NCBI RefSeq assembly: GCF_042665295.1
Contig: NZ_JBHTCO010000004.1
Span: forward strand, 624,537-688,536
Origin: Scopulibacillus_A cellulosilyticus
Lineage (GTDB): Bacteria > Bacillota > Bacilli > Bacillales > Sporolactobacillaceae
DNA: 64,000 nt
Reading direction: 5' to 3'
A program made the translations under genes and the position numbers. Position 1 is the stretch's first letter. Every line of letters starts with the position of its first letter. Below the pieces are notes generated by a model that was not told the origin of the DNA, did not search any database, and was given only the letters and a program-made list of their open reading frames with translations. Positions 1 to 9,210 of the stretch are shown here, in pieces.

Positions 1-1092
1 GGCGGAGATACGATTTTCGTCAAGCTTTCAGCTGTTAAAGGCGAAGGTATCGATGAACTTCTTGAAATGATTCTTCTTGTTGCAGAGATGGGCGAATATA
101 AAGCAAATCCCGATCAATTGGCAAGAGGAACCGTCATTGAAGCAGAGCTTGATAAAGGACGCGGTTCTGTTGCAACATTGCTTGTTCAAAACGGCACGCT
201 GCATGTCGGCGATCCGATTGTCGTAGGCAATACTTTCGGACGTGTCAGGGCAATGGTCAACGATTTGGGACGGCGTGTTAAATCAGCAGCACCTTCGACA
301 CCTGTTGAGATTACCGGTTTAAACGATGTACCAAATGCCGGAGATCAATTTAAAGTGTTTGAAGATGAGAAGAAAGCCCGTCAAGTCGGGGAAGCAAGGG
401 CAGAAAGACAGCTTGCCGCTGACCGAAATGAAACATCGAAAGTCAGTTTGGATGATTTATTCCAAAAAATTCAACAAGGCGATATGAAAGAAATTAATGT
501 CATCATTAAAGCGGATGTACAAGGATCCGTTGAAGCCGTCGCAGGTTCACTGCGTAAGATTGATGTTGAAGGTGTCAAAATTAACATTATTCATACCGGT
601 GTCGGCGCCATTGCTGAATCGGATATTATTCTTGCTTCAGCATCTAATGCTATTATTATCGGCTTTAATGTTCGTCCTGATAACCATGCTAAGAAAACCG
701 CTGACGCTGAAAAAGTCGATATTCGTCTTTACCGGGTTATCTATGATGCTATTGATGAAATGGAAGCAGCTATGAAAGGCATGCTTGATCCTGAATTCAA
801 GGAAGCGGTTATTGGCCAAGTCGAAGTCCGTACCACTTTTAAAGTATCAAAGGTAGGAACCATTGCCGGCTGTTATGTTACTGACGGCAAAATTTCCCGC
901 GATGCAGGCATCCGTTTAATCAGAGACGGCATTGTCATTTATGAAGGACATGTTGATACACTTAAACGTTTTAAAGATGATGCCAAAGAAGTATCCGCCG
1001 GCTATGAATGCGGGGTAACCTTAGAAAACTTTAATGATATTAAAGAAGGCGATGAAATGGAAGCTTTCATCATGGAAGAAGTTAAACGGTGA
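1..1092 (+). CDS. infB: Translation initiation factor IF-2, C-terminal part (5' end outside window)
   Basis: The frame is open from base 1 (reading GGDTIFVKLSAVKGEG) to TGA at 1090-1092, giving 363 residues without a start, so the gene is cut by the window edge. What remains is the end of the G domain, the EF-Tu-like beta-barrel domain II (ARGTVIEAELDKGRGS), domain III, and the C-terminal domain that holds initiator fMet-tRNA (about residues 270-350). IF-2 is the GTPase that places fMet-tRNA on the 30S subunit and promotes 50S joining. The stop overlaps the ylxP start by 4 bases (GTGA), so the two are translationally coupled. Identity is certain; only the extent is partial. Confidence 0.97.
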   Translation, partial: GGDTIFVKLSAVKGEGIDELLEMILLVAEMGEYKANPDQLARGTVIEAELDKGRGSVATLLVQNGTLHVGDPIVVGNTFGRVRAMVNDLGRRVKSAAPSTPVEITGLNDVPNAGDQFKVFEDEKKARQVGEARAERQLAADRNETSKVSLDDLFQKIQQGDMKEINVIIKADVQGSVEAVAGSLRKIDVEGVKINIIHTGVGAIAESDIILASASNAIIIGFNVRPDNHAKKTADAEKVDIRLYRVIYDAIDEMEAAMKGMLDPEFKEAVIGQVEVRTTFKVSKVGTIAGCYVTDGKISRDAGIRLIRDGIVIYEGHVDTLKRFKDDAKEVSAGYECGVTLENFNDIKEGDEMEAFIMEEVKR

Positions 1093-1370
1093 TTATCGGT
1101 GTCGTAAGATGTGAATGCTTTATATATAATGCTCATTCTCTTAAAGATAAACGCGCCGTTATAAAGAGCATTTTAACTAAAGCAAAACAACGTTTTAATG
1201 TTTCTGCCAGCGAGATTAACTATCAGGATATTTGGCAACGGACGGAGCTTGCATTTGCAGCAGTCTCAAACTCTAAAGTGTTTGTCGAACGTGAGCTTCA
1301 GCGCTCACTGTCGCTAATTGATCAGCATGGTGAAATAGAAAGAACAGATACAGTTTTTGAGTGGTTGTAA
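1089..1370 (+). CDS. ylxP: DUF503 family protein YlxP
   Basis: A 93-residue protein starting with GTG at 1089, inside the last codons of infB. The N-terminus MIIGVVRCECFIYNAHSLKDKR is typical of the DUF503/YlxP family, small ferredoxin-fold-like proteins always found between infB and rbfA in Firmicutes. Its role is not firmly known; the position suggests ribosome assembly or translation. It is followed 16 bases later by rbfA, which has its own Shine-Dalgarno site, so it is an internal gene of the nusA-infB-rbfA operon. Confidence 0.9.
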   Translation: MIIGVVRCECFIYNAHSLKDKRAVIKSILTKAKQRFNVSASEINYQDIWQRTELAFAAVSNSKVFVERELQRSLSLIDQHGEIERTDTVFEWL

Positions 1371-1386
1371 AAAGTGAGGTGGCAAC

Positions 1387-1737
1387 ATGGCTAATGTACG
1401 TGCATATCGGGTTGCAGAACAAATAAAAAAGGAATTAAGCGATATTATTAATAATCACTTAAAAGACCCGCGTATTGGTTTTGTGACCATAACAGGCGTT
1501 GATGTGACAGGCGATCTGCAACAAGCTACAGTATATATTACTGTTTTAGGTGACGATGAGAAAAAAGATGAAACACTGAACGGTCTTTCAAAGGCAAAGG
1601 GTTTTATCCGCTCTGAAATTGGTAAAAGGATTCGTTTAAGAAAAACGCCTGATATTAACTTTAAGTTTGATCAGTCGATTGAATATGGTAATCGTATCAA
1701 CCGCCTATTGCATGACTTAAATGATGATGAAGATTAA
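1387..1737 (+). CDS. rbfA: 30S ribosome-binding factor A
   Basis: A 116-residue protein of normal RbfA length, with the KH-like fold signature RVAEQIKKELSDIINNHLKDPR near the N-terminus and the RIRLRKTPDINFKFD motif near residues 80-95. RbfA binds the immature 30S subunit and assists 16S rRNA 5' end processing and cold adaptation. Translation starts at ATG 1387 behind GTGAGGTGG. It is the last gene of the infB operon here, since a hairpin terminator follows at about 1751. Confidence 0.96.
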   Translation: MANVRAYRVAEQIKKELSDIINNHLKDPRIGFVTITGVDVTGDLQQATVYITVLGDDEKKDETLNGLSKAKGFIRSEIGKRIRLRKTPDINFKFDQSIEYGNRINRLLHDLNDDED

Positions 1738-1750
1738 CAATGTAAAGATA

Positions 1751-1780
1751 GGATAGGCATATATTTGTCTATCCTTTTAG
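1751..1780 (+). terminator. Intrinsic terminator after rbfA
   Basis: The hairpin GGATAG / CTATCC (1751-1756 and 1769-1774) is followed by TTTT. It separates rbfA from truB. Two copies of the palindrome TTAACGTTAA lie just downstream (around 1823 and 1870) and could be regulatory, but nothing more can be said. Confidence 0.7.
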
Positions 1781-1910
1781 TTTTCGTAATAAATCATATC
1801 TATTAATCTTCTTGAATGGGACTTAACGTTAATTTTAAAAGGAAAATCACAGCAAGACTTCCCTCCGTTTTAACGTTAACAATACATCCAGAGTGAAAGG
1901 AGCACGTCTT

Positions 1911-2813
1911 TTGACAGATTACCATGGTATTCTCCCGCTTTATAAACCAAGAGGGATGACTTCCCACGATTGCGTGTATAAGTTACGTAAATTGTTAAAT
2001 ATGAAGAAAATTGGCCATACCGGTACGTTGGATCCAGAGGTTGATGGTGTATTGCCAATGTGTATTGGCAGAGCAACCAAAATAAGTGAATATTTAACAG
2101 CTTATCCTAAAAGCTACGATGGTGTCATTAGTCTTGGAACAGCAACTGCGACCGAGGATCAAACAGGCGAAATCATTGAACAAAAGGATGTCACCCAGCC
2201 GGTTTTCCGTGAAGAAATTGAGTCTGTTTTCCGCAAATTTACAGGTGAAATTGAACAGCAGCCGCCAATGTATTCTGCTGTTAAAGTTAAAGGGAAAAAA
2301 CTTTATGAATATGCGAGAGAAGGCATTGAAGTTGAGCGGCCAGTAAGAAACGTTACGATTTACCAATTGCATTTGACAGACAGCGAGGCTTATTTTGAAA
2401 AGGAGATACCTTTTTCTGTTGACTGCAGTAAGGGCACTTATGTCAGAACATTAGCAGTTGATATTGGCAGGCAACTCGGTTATCCGGCGCACCTTGCCCG
2501 GTTAACCAGAACACGCTCAGGTCCTTTTTATCTGAAAGAATGTTATACTTTTGATAGGGTAGAAAGAGCTGTAGAAGAAAATAACGTTGCAAATATACTT
2601 TCCAGCATTGGCTTCGGTTTAAAATTTATGGCGTCTTGGATTGTTGATGATCATACCGCGAATCTTGTTTCAAACGGTGCTGTATTGCCTAAACCTAAAG
2701 ATATTCAAAATGATATCTTTACCGTATATAATAGAATTGGCGACTGCTTAGCTATTTATAAGCAGCATCCTAAAAAATCCGGATATATCAAACCGGTAAA
2801 AGTCCTTATATAG
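1911..2813 (+). CDS. truB: tRNA pseudouridine(55) synthase
   Basis: TruB converts U55 of tRNA to pseudouridine in the T-loop. The catalytic motif GHTGTLDPEVDGVLP is present, with the nucleophilic Asp at residue 41, and the KPRGMTSHD motif lies near residue 12. I choose TTG at 1911 rather than the in-frame GTG at 1893, because AAAGGAG (1896-1902) sits 8 bases before the TTG and lies inside the longer reading. This gives 300 residues, the usual length. The C-terminal PUA-like part is present. It is separated from rbfA by a terminator, so it probably has its own promoter. Confidence 0.95.
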   Translation: MTDYHGILPLYKPRGMTSHDCVYKLRKLLNMKKIGHTGTLDPEVDGVLPMCIGRATKISEYLTAYPKSYDGVISLGTATATEDQTGEIIEQKDVTQPVFREEIESVFRKFTGEIEQQPPMYSAVKVKGKKLYEYAREGIEVERPVRNVTIYQLHLTDSEAYFEKEIPFSVDCSKGTYVRTLAVDIGRQLGYPAHLARLTRTRSGPFYLKECYTFDRVERAVEENNVANILSSIGFGLKFMASWIVDDHTANLVSNGAVLPKPKDIQNDIFTVYNRIGDCLAIYKQHPKKSGYIKPVKVLI

Positions 2814-2879
2814 GAAGCTCAAAATTGAACACGATCTTATATAATTTTTTGAGATAATAATTTATAGAAGGTGGCATCT

Positions 2880-3827
2880 ATGGAAAAGATATTTTTAACG
2901 CATCCACCTGAGATTGGAAATAAGGATGCCAAAGAAAAAGTCATAGCTTTAGGCTACTTTGACGGCGTACATATAGGCCATCAAAAAGTCATTAAAACAG
3001 CTATTGAGTATGCAAGGGAAAAAGGGCTTGAAGCAGCTGTTATGACTTTCCACCCGCATCCGTCTGTTGTCCTGAAACAATTAAATAAAAGGGAAAACTA
3101 TTTGACACCGCCGGAGGCTAAAGCCGAACTTATTCAGGAACTTGGTGCCGATCTCTTATATTTCGTTAAATTCGATGAAGCATTCAGCCAGTTGTCTCCG
3201 CAAAGCTTCATTGATGAATATATTATTAAACTTCATGCTAAACACATTGTGGCAGGATTTGATTTTACCTATGGACGGATGGCTAAAGGTACAATGGGAA
3301 ATATTGATGAATACTCAAGGAAAATGTTCAATTATACTGTTGTGCCAAAAGTAGAATACCAAGATGAAAAAGTCAGTACCACAAAAATCAGATCACTGAT
3401 ATCCGAAGGGAAAGTGGATGAAGTTGTCCATTGTTTAGGACGGCATTACCAAGTGTCAGGTACGGTTGTACATGGTGATAAAAGAGGACGTACGATTGGA
3501 TTTCCGACAGCCAATGTCAAATGCGATGAACCTTACGTCTACCCCGCAAAAGGCGTTTATGCCGTAAAATGTCAAACAAAAAACGGTTGGTATAATGGCG
3601 TTTGTAACGTTGGCCAGCGTCCAACATTCTATGATCGTGAGCAGCCGATCACTATCGAGGTCTTTTTACTTGATTTTGACGGTGATATTTATGATGAAAA
3701 CATTAAGGTTTTCTGGTATAAAAAGCTTCGTGATGAAAAGAAATTCGACGGTATCGATCAGCTGGTCTCGCAAATTGAAAAAGATAAGCAGCAAACAATT
3801 GAATATTTTTCCGCCGTTAACTCATAA
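2880..3827 (+). CDS. ribF: Bifunctional riboflavin kinase / FAD synthetase
   Basis: A 315-residue protein named RibC in B. subtilis. The N-terminal nucleotidyl-transferase domain (about 1-180) has GYFDGVHIGHQ at residues 25-35, which adenylylates FMN to FAD. The C-terminal flavokinase domain carries GRTIGFPTANV and phosphorylates riboflavin. ATG 2880 is preferred over the upstream in-frame GTG 2871, because AGAAGGTGG (2866-2873) is then correctly spaced (6 bases) and the N-terminus aligns with relatives. It lies between truB and rpsO as in other Bacillales. Confidence 0.96.
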   Translation: MEKIFLTHPPEIGNKDAKEKVIALGYFDGVHIGHQKVIKTAIEYAREKGLEAAVMTFHPHPSVVLKQLNKRENYLTPPEAKAELIQELGADLLYFVKFDEAFSQLSPQSFIDEYIIKLHAKHIVAGFDFTYGRMAKGTMGNIDEYSRKMFNYTVVPKVEYQDEKVSTTKIRSLISEGKVDEVVHCLGRHYQVSGTVVHGDKRGRTIGFPTANVKCDEPYVYPAKGVYAVKCQTKNGWYNGVCNVGQRPTFYDREQPITIEVFLLDFDGDIYDENIKVFWYKKLRDEKKFDGIDQLVSQIEKDKQQTIEYFSAVNS

Positions 3828-3833
3828 AACGAC

Positions 3834-3951
3834 TTGAATTTTACTTTGAAAACATGTATGCTAATTCTTGTACGTAAAACCGCAGCATGGCAGCACGAGA
3901 TTCACCGGCGGCTGCTGGGCTGGCGGGGATTTATACAGGGAGGTGAAAAGG
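3834..3951 (+). promoter_or_regulatory. rpsO promoter and structured leader
   Basis: A good sigma-A promoter is visible: TTGAAT (3834-3839), 17 bases, TATGCT (3857-3862). It leaves a leader of about 80 bases before rpsO. The leader is GC-rich with complementary segments (GCAGC near 3882 and 3889 against GGCGGCTGCTGGGC near 3908-3921), unlike the surrounding AT-rich sequence. S15 is known to repress its own mRNA in several bacteria by binding a leader structure, so this segment is a candidate S15-binding leader. That function is inferred. Confidence 0.65.
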
Positions 3952-4221
3952 ATGGCTTTAACAAAAGAACGTAAGAATGAACTTATCAGCGAATTCAAAA
4001 CTCACGAAGGTGACACTGGTTCTCCTGAAGTGCAAGTTGCTATCCTGACAGAACAAATCAACACGTTAAACGACCACTTACGTACACATAAAAAAGATCA
4101 CCATTCACGCCGTGGTCTTCTTAAGATGGTTGGTAAGCGTAGAAATCTTCTTACTTACTTACGTAATAAAGATGTTACGCGTTACCGCGAGCTTATTAAT
4201 AAGCTTGGTTTACGTCGATAA
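3952..4221 (+). CDS. rpsO: 30S ribosomal protein S15
   Basis: An 89-residue S15 starting MALTKERKNELISEF and ending RELINKLGLRR. Conserved helices include HEGDTGSPEVQVAILTEQI and HKKDHHSRRGLLKMVGKRR, which bind the 16S rRNA central-domain junction. The open frame extends upstream to 3868, but ATG 3952 follows GGGAGGTGAAAAG and matches the S15 N-terminus, so the extension is leader RNA. A strong terminator follows directly. Confidence 0.98.
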   Translation: MALTKERKNELISEFKTHEGDTGSPEVQVAILTEQINTLNDHLRTHKKDHHSRRGLLKMVGKRRNLLTYLRNKDVTRYRELINKLGLRR

Positions 4222-4228
4222 TATGAAC

Positions 4229-4259
4229 AAAAAGCGGGGAAAAACACCCGCTTTTTTGT
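4229..4259 (+). terminator. Intrinsic terminator after rpsO
   Basis: The stem AAAAGCGGG / CCCGCTTTT with a short A-rich loop is followed by a T run ending near 4258. It ends the rpsO transcript before the repeat element and pnp. Confidence 0.85.
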
Positions 4260-4313
4260 TAGCCATAAATGATCAGAAAATTTTATAGATCATGATTTGG
4301 TCCAATAACGAGA

Positions 4314-4443
4314 GTTCAAAAAGGAGGACAGCCAGGCAACTGCCTGAACATCATCCTGAGCCTTGCGACGAGAAGTTGGAGACACTTCCCTGAGTATGCT
4401 GCGGCGCAGGAGCACATGTTTCCCGGACTTTTTGAACATCCTT
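4314..4443. repeat. Interspersed repeat element, long copy upstream of pnp
   Basis: About 125 bases bounded by perfect inverted 10-mers GTTCAAAAAG (4314-4323) and CTTTTTGAAC (4428-4437). Read on the - strand it matches the element before dapA (13294-13525): GGATGTTCAAAAAGTCCGGG at one end, then GTGCTCCTGCGCC and CCAACTTCTCGTCGCA inside, and TGTCCTCCTTTTTGAAC at the other end. It is much more GC-rich than its surroundings and has no coding potential. It is probably a non-autonomous MITE-like element, sitting 35 bases before the pnp start. Confidence 0.8.
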
Positions 4444-4477
4444 TAAGAAGTATTTAATGAGAGGGGTACCTATAATC

Positions 4478-6601
4478 ATGGAACAAACAAAGCAAGTGTT
4501 CACCATGGATTGGGCTGGGCGGCCGTTAACCCTTGAAATTGGCCAGCTGGCTAAACAAGCTAACGGCGCGGTGCTGGTCCGTTATGGTGAAACGGTTGTT
4601 CTATCAACTGTGACCGCATCAAAAGAAGCAAAAGACCTGCCATTCTTCCCATTAACAGTTAATTACGAAGAAAGGCTTTATGCTGTAGGGAAAATTCCCG
4701 GCGGCTTTATTAAGAGGGAAGGACGTCCAAGTGAGAAAGCTATCCTTGCCAGCCGTTTAATTGATCGCCCGATTCGTCCGTTATTTGAAGATGGTTTTAG
4801 AAATGAAGTACAAATCGTCAGCATGGTGATGAGTGTTGATCAGGACTGTTCTTCGGAAATGGCAGCTATGTTTGGTTCATCTCTGGCCCTTTGCGTTTCA
4901 GATGTACCGTTCGAAGGTCCAATTGCCGGGGTTATTGTCGGCCGTGTTGACGGAGAATTTGTCATTAACCCAACGGTTGAACAAGCTGAAAAAAGTGATA
5001 TTCATTTAACTGTTGCAGGTACAAAAGATGCTATTAATATGGTCGAAGCCGGTGCGGACGAAGTTCCGGAAGAAGTGATGCTTGATGCCATTTTATTCGG
5101 GCATGAAGAAATCAAAAAACTCGTGGCTTTTCAAGAGAAAATTGCTGCTGAAATCGGCAAAGAAAAAATGGAAGTTGTCTTGTTTAAACCTGAAGAAGAA
5201 TTTGAAGCGCGTATTCGTGATATGGTTGGCTCAAAAATGAAGGAAGCCATTTTTACCAAAGACAAGCAAGAGCGTGAAGAAGCGATTGAAGCTGTAAAAC
5301 AATCTGTTATTGAGGTCTTTGAAGCGAACGAAGAGGAAGCGGATAAAATCCCGCTCGTTCAAGAGGTTTTACATAAAATCGTTAAAGAAGAAGTCAGACG
5401 AATGATCGTTGTCGACCAAATTCGTCCAGACGGAAGAAAAATTAACGAAATCAGACCGCTGTCTTCCAGTGTCGGCTTGCTGCCGAGAACACACGGCTCA
5501 GGACTTTTTACGCGTGGACAAACCCAAGCCTTCAGTATTTGTACACTAGGTGCGCTTGGTGACGTTCAGATTCTTGACGGGTTAGATGTCGAAGAATCAA
5601 AACGGTTTATGCATCATTATAATTTCCCGCCATTCAGTGTTGGGGAAGCGCGTCCAATGAGAGGGCCGGGACGCCGTGAAATTGGCCACGGAGCATTAGG
5701 TGAGCGTGCCCTGGAACCTGTTATACCATCGGAAAAAGACTTCCCATACACTATCCGTTTGGTCTCAGAGGTTTTGGAATCTAACGGTTCGACGTCGCAA
5801 GCGAGTATCTGCGGAAGCACATTGGCTATGATGGATGCAGGAGTACCAATTAAATCTCCAGTCGCTGGTATTGCTATGGGACTTGTTAAGCATGAAAATG
5901 ATGTCGTTGTTTTAACTGATATTCAAGGAATGGAAGATGCCCTTGGCGATATGGACTTTAAAGTGGCCGGGACAGAGCACGGCGTGACAGCCTTGCAAAT
6001 GGATATTAAGATTTCCGGAATAAATCGGGAAATTCTCGAAACTGCGCTCCATCAAGCACGTGAGGGACGTATGACTATCCTTAAACATATGCTTTCAACC
6101 ATCGATGAACCAAGGAAAGAACTGTCACCATTCGCTCCGAAAATCTTAACAATGGCGATTGATCCGGATAAAATTAGGGATGTTATAGGACCAAGCGGAA
6201 AGGTCATTAACAAAATTATTGAAGAAACAAATGTCAAAATTGATATTGAACAAGACGGTACAATCTTTATCGCTTCAACCGACCCGGTTATGAATGAAAA
6301 AGCAAAACACATTATTGAAGATATTGTTCGTGAAGTCAAAGTTGGCGATATTTATTTAGGAAAAGTGAAACGGATTGAAAAATTTGGTGCCTTCGTCGGC
6401 CTGTTTGGACAAAAAGACGGTCTCGTTCATATTTCCGAACTCGATGAAAAACGTGTTAACAAAGTCGAAGATGTCGTGAAGATTGGCGATGAAGTCTTAG
6501 TTAAGGTCATTGATATTGATAAACAAGGAAGAATTAAATTATCAAGAAAACAGGCAATAAAAGATAATAATAAAGATGAAGAAGAAAAATCCAAAGACTA
6601 A
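4478..6601 (+). CDS. pnp: Polyribonucleotide nucleotidyltransferase (PNPase)
   Basis: PNPase degrades RNA 3' to 5' by phosphorolysis. The 707 residues hold two RNase PH domains (about 10-230 and 310-545; GLFTRGQTQA and GPGRREIGHGALGERAL are visible), a KH domain with GPSGK near residue 570, and an S1 domain near 620-690 (VGDIYLGKVKRIEKFGAFV). ATG 4478 gives the family N-terminus MEQTKQVFTMDWAGRPL; the in-frame ATG 4457 overlaps the GAGAGGGG ribosome site and is rejected. The stop is followed directly by a terminator. Confidence 0.98.
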   Translation: MEQTKQVFTMDWAGRPLTLEIGQLAKQANGAVLVRYGETVVLSTVTASKEAKDLPFFPLTVNYEERLYAVGKIPGGFIKREGRPSEKAILASRLIDRPIRPLFEDGFRNEVQIVSMVMSVDQDCSSEMAAMFGSSLALCVSDVPFEGPIAGVIVGRVDGEFVINPTVEQAEKSDIHLTVAGTKDAINMVEAGADEVPEEVMLDAILFGHEEIKKLVAFQEKIAAEIGKEKMEVVLFKPEEEFEARIRDMVGSKMKEAIFTKDKQEREEAIEAVKQSVIEVFEANEEEADKIPLVQEVLHKIVKEEVRRMIVVDQIRPDGRKINEIRPLSSSVGLLPRTHGSGLFTRGQTQAFSICTLGALGDVQILDGLDVEESKRFMHHYNFPPFSVGEARPMRGPGRREIGHGALGERALEPVIPSEKDFPYTIRLVSEVLESNGSTSQASICGSTLAMMDAGVPIKSPVAGIAMGLVKHENDVVVLTDIQGMEDALGDMDFKVAGTEHGVTALQMDIKISGINREILETALHQAREGRMTILKHMLSTIDEPRKELSPFAPKILTMAIDPDKIRDVIGPSGKVINKIIEETNVKIDIEQDGTIFIASTDPVMNEKAKHIIEDIVREVKVGDIYLGKVKRIEKFGAFVGLFGQKDGLVHISELDEKRVNKVEDVVKIGDEVLVKVIDIDKQGRIKLSRKQAIKDNNKDEEEKSKD

Positions 6602-6604
6602 AAA

Positions 6605-6638
6605 AGGAGCTGGTCAAAACTGACCCGCTTCTTTTTTA
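6605..6638 (+). terminator. Intrinsic terminator after pnp
   Basis: The stem AGC-TGGTCA / TGACC-C-GCT is followed by TTCTTTTTT, beginning 4 bases after the pnp stop. Confidence 0.75.
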
Positions 6639-6758
6639 AATTAAAAAATGGCACCGTTTGCACTGTCCATACCTGTCCCCGCAAGATTGCAGCGAATATT
6701 TCTTAAGTTCTACTCCCTATAGTGCAATGCATAAGTTGTACAAGGGGGGAAGCTTGTC

Positions 6759-7748
6759 ATGAAAAAGCAAAAATGGCATTTTATCGTTTTTGTTTGTTTA
6801 TTAATGCTAACGTTTAACACGATCATGAGAAATCCGTATATGAATGTGTTTTTTTCATCAGAATCAATTCCGGCTGCAGCACCTGTTATATCGACTAAAA
6901 ATGTAGATCAGCCGCTCATTAAAAAAATTGAAGCTTTTGCAAAAACACATGAAATTAAACCGGTTGATGCGGCGGTTGACAGGGTTTGGAAGGCTACACC
7001 AGGCTATAATGGATTAGCTGTTGATATTAATGCGAGTTATCAAAAAATGAAAGCAAAACATAAATTTAATAAAGATGATGTTGTTTATAAGGAGGTTCCT
7101 CCAAAGAAGAAATTAAACGATTTGCCGCCTTCGCCAATATATCGCGGCAATCCCCAAAAGCCAATGGTTGCCCTGCTTATCAATGTAGCTTGGGGGAACG
7201 AATACTTGCCAAAAATATTAAAGGTGCTTAATAAGTACGATATTAAAGCAACTTTTTTTCTTGATGGCAGCTGGGTTAAAAAATATCCTGATTTGGCAAT
7301 GATGATTAGTGAAGAAGGACATGAAATTGGCAATCATGCTTATAGCCATCCAGATTTAAAACAAAGTTCAAAACAAGAAACATATAAAGAATTAAAGAAA
7401 ACAAATGATGTTATTGAAGCCACGCTGGATGTTAAACCGAAATGGTTTGCACCTCCGAGCGGCAGTTTCACTCAGCAAACAGTTGATGTAGCACACAAAT
7501 TAGATATGAAAACGATTCTCTGGACTGTAGATACTGTTGATTGGAAAAAGCCGCCAACGATGGAAATGGTCAGGCGTGTTGTTCCTAAAACGACTGCAGG
7601 CACCATGATATTAATGCATCCGACAAAACCGGTTGCGGAAGGATTGGAACAAATGATTAACGGGATTGAAGAAAAAGGGTATCGGTTTGGGACAGTATCA
7701 GAATTAATGAGTGAAAAACGGATCGGCAGCTTTGAAAATAATAAATAG
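6759..7748 (+). CDS. ylxY: YlxY-like polysaccharide deacetylase-family protein, probably catalytically altered
   Basis: A 329-residue protein with an N-terminal membrane anchor or signal (about residues 7-23) and a NodB-type deacetylase domain from about 130. The second metal motif is present (GNHAYSHPDL). The first motif, normally TFDDG, reads INVAWGNE, so the usual catalytic and metal-binding Asp pair is missing. The B. subtilis neighbour of pnp has a similar replacement as far as I recall. The protein probably acts at the cell surface or in the spore envelope; deacetylase activity is doubtful. It starts at ATG 6759 behind AAGGGGGGAAG. Confidence 0.85.
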   Translation: MKKQKWHFIVFVCLLMLTFNTIMRNPYMNVFFSSESIPAAAPVISTKNVDQPLIKKIEAFAKTHEIKPVDAAVDRVWKATPGYNGLAVDINASYQKMKAKHKFNKDDVVYKEVPPKKKLNDLPPSPIYRGNPQKPMVALLINVAWGNEYLPKILKVLNKYDIKATFFLDGSWVKKYPDLAMMISEEGHEIGNHAYSHPDLKQSSKQETYKELKKTNDVIEATLDVKPKWFAPPSGSFTQQTVDVAHKLDMKTILWTVDTVDWKKPPTMEMVRRVVPKTTAGTMILMHPTKPVAEGLEQMINGIEEKGYRFGTVSELMSEKRIGSFENNK

Positions 7749-7897
7749 TCTATATTTTAATACGTTAAACGTATAAATTAGCAGCAAACTAAATCAACTG
7801 AGAAATCATCAGCGCAAAAGCAATAGGCATAGCTTCTCGAATTATTAAATGTTATAGTATTCCATAGTCAGAGATTTAGGAATGGAGGAGACATCAT

Positions 7898-9139
7898 TTG
7901 ATTACTAAGCACACCGCTTCAAATGGCGTGCGTATCATTATGGAGAGAATACCATCAGTACGTTCCGCGACGATCGGTATTTGGATTGGTACAGGCTCGC
8001 GTCATGAAACAGAGAAAAATAACGGTATCTCGCATTTTATTGAGCACATGCTCTTTAAAGGAACAGCAACCAGGAATGCCCGGGAAATCGCTGAAGCTTT
8101 TGATCAAATCGGCGGTCAGGTTAATGCCTTTACTTCTAAAGAATATACATGTTTTTATGCTAAAGTTTTAGATGAACATGCTGAATACGCGGTGAACGTA
8201 TTAAGCGATATGCTGTTTCATTCGATTTTTGATAAAACCGAATTAGAAAAGGAACGTCAAGTTGTCTGTGAAGAAATTAAAATGTACGAAGACACACCTG
8301 ATGATATAGTTCATGACTTATTGAGCGAGGCAAGTTTCGGCAGCCATCCGCTTGGTTACCCCATTTTAGGAACGGAAACGACGCTTGAATCATTTAAACC
8401 AGATGATTTGCGCGCCTATATGAATGAACACTACCGGCCGGAAAACATTGTCATTTCTATCGCAGGCAACGTTGAAGAATCAATCGTCAGCGCTGTTGAT
8501 AAGATTTTTTCAAACTATCAGGTAAGCGGTGTTGAAAATCACTATGATGCACCCGTTTATCAATATGAGAAACTGGCGCGGCAAAAAGACACGGAGCAAG
8601 CGCATTTATGTATTGGTTATAAGGGGCTTGCTATCGGTGATGAACAGCTCTACCCGCTCATGGTTATGAATAATGTTTTAGGGGGAAGCATGAGCAGCCG
8701 TCTTTTTCAAGAAGTAAGAGAGGAAAGGGGATTAGCCTACTCCGTTTTTTCTTACCATACCTCATATAAAGACAGCGGTATGTTAACCATTTACAGCGGA
8801 ACAGGCGCAAATCAAATCGATCGGTTGTCAAGCACCATTTTTAGCGTTTTAGATGATCTTATTAAAAACGGTTTAACTGAAAAAGAATTAAAGAATAGTA
8901 AAGAACAAATCAAAGGCAATATGATGTTAAGCCTTGAAAGTACCAGCAGCCGGATGAGCCGGAACGGGAAAAATGAGCTGTTATTAGGCCGCCATCGTTC
9001 ATTGGATGAAATGGTAAAAAAAATCAATGAGGTTACACTCAGTGATATTCATCAGCTTACTAAAGACTTATTTACCGAAGATTTCTCCTGCTCGGTTATC
9101 AGCCCAAGCGGAACAATCCCAAAGTCACTGCATAAATAA
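7898..9139 (+). CDS. mlpA: M16 family zinc peptidase MlpA (YmxG)
   Basis: A 413-residue processing-peptidase-like protein with the inverted zinc motif HFIEH (His46, Glu49, His50) followed by MLFKGT. The distal Glu helix region follows (LEKERQVVCEEIKMYED), then a second, non-catalytic M16 domain with the RGLAYSVFSYHTSY signature. It starts with TTG at 7898, 7 bases after GGAGGAG. In B. subtilis this gene sits next to ymxH and the dipicolinate synthase genes and is known as MlpA; ymxH is absent here. Cellular substrates are not evident from sequence. Confidence 0.93.
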   Translation: MITKHTASNGVRIIMERIPSVRSATIGIWIGTGSRHETEKNNGISHFIEHMLFKGTATRNAREIAEAFDQIGGQVNAFTSKEYTCFYAKVLDEHAEYAVNVLSDMLFHSIFDKTELEKERQVVCEEIKMYEDTPDDIVHDLLSEASFGSHPLGYPILGTETTLESFKPDDLRAYMNEHYRPENIVISIAGNVEESIVSAVDKIFSNYQVSGVENHYDAPVYQYEKLARQKDTEQAHLCIGYKGLAIGDEQLYPLMVMNNVLGGSMSSRLFQEVREERGLAYSVFSYHTSYKDSGMLTIYSGTGANQIDRLSSTIFSVLDDLIKNGLTEKELKNSKEQIKGNMMLSLESTSSRMSRNGKNELLLGRHRSLDEMVKKINEVTLSDIHQLTKDLFTEDFSCSVISPSGTIPKSLHK

Positions 9140-9210
9140 TTATCCTGACTTGCGGCTGTTTTAATAAAGCATAAGAAGTAACTTCTAACTATAATAAATG
9201 TCGTCATTTT

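Noticed and set aside
67..1092. infB as a complete gene starting at ATG 67
   Set aside because: The frame is open and matches IF-2 upstream to base 1, so this ATG is internal.
6649..6723. 24-codon frame between pnp and ylxY
   Set aside because: No ribosome site and no supporting context.
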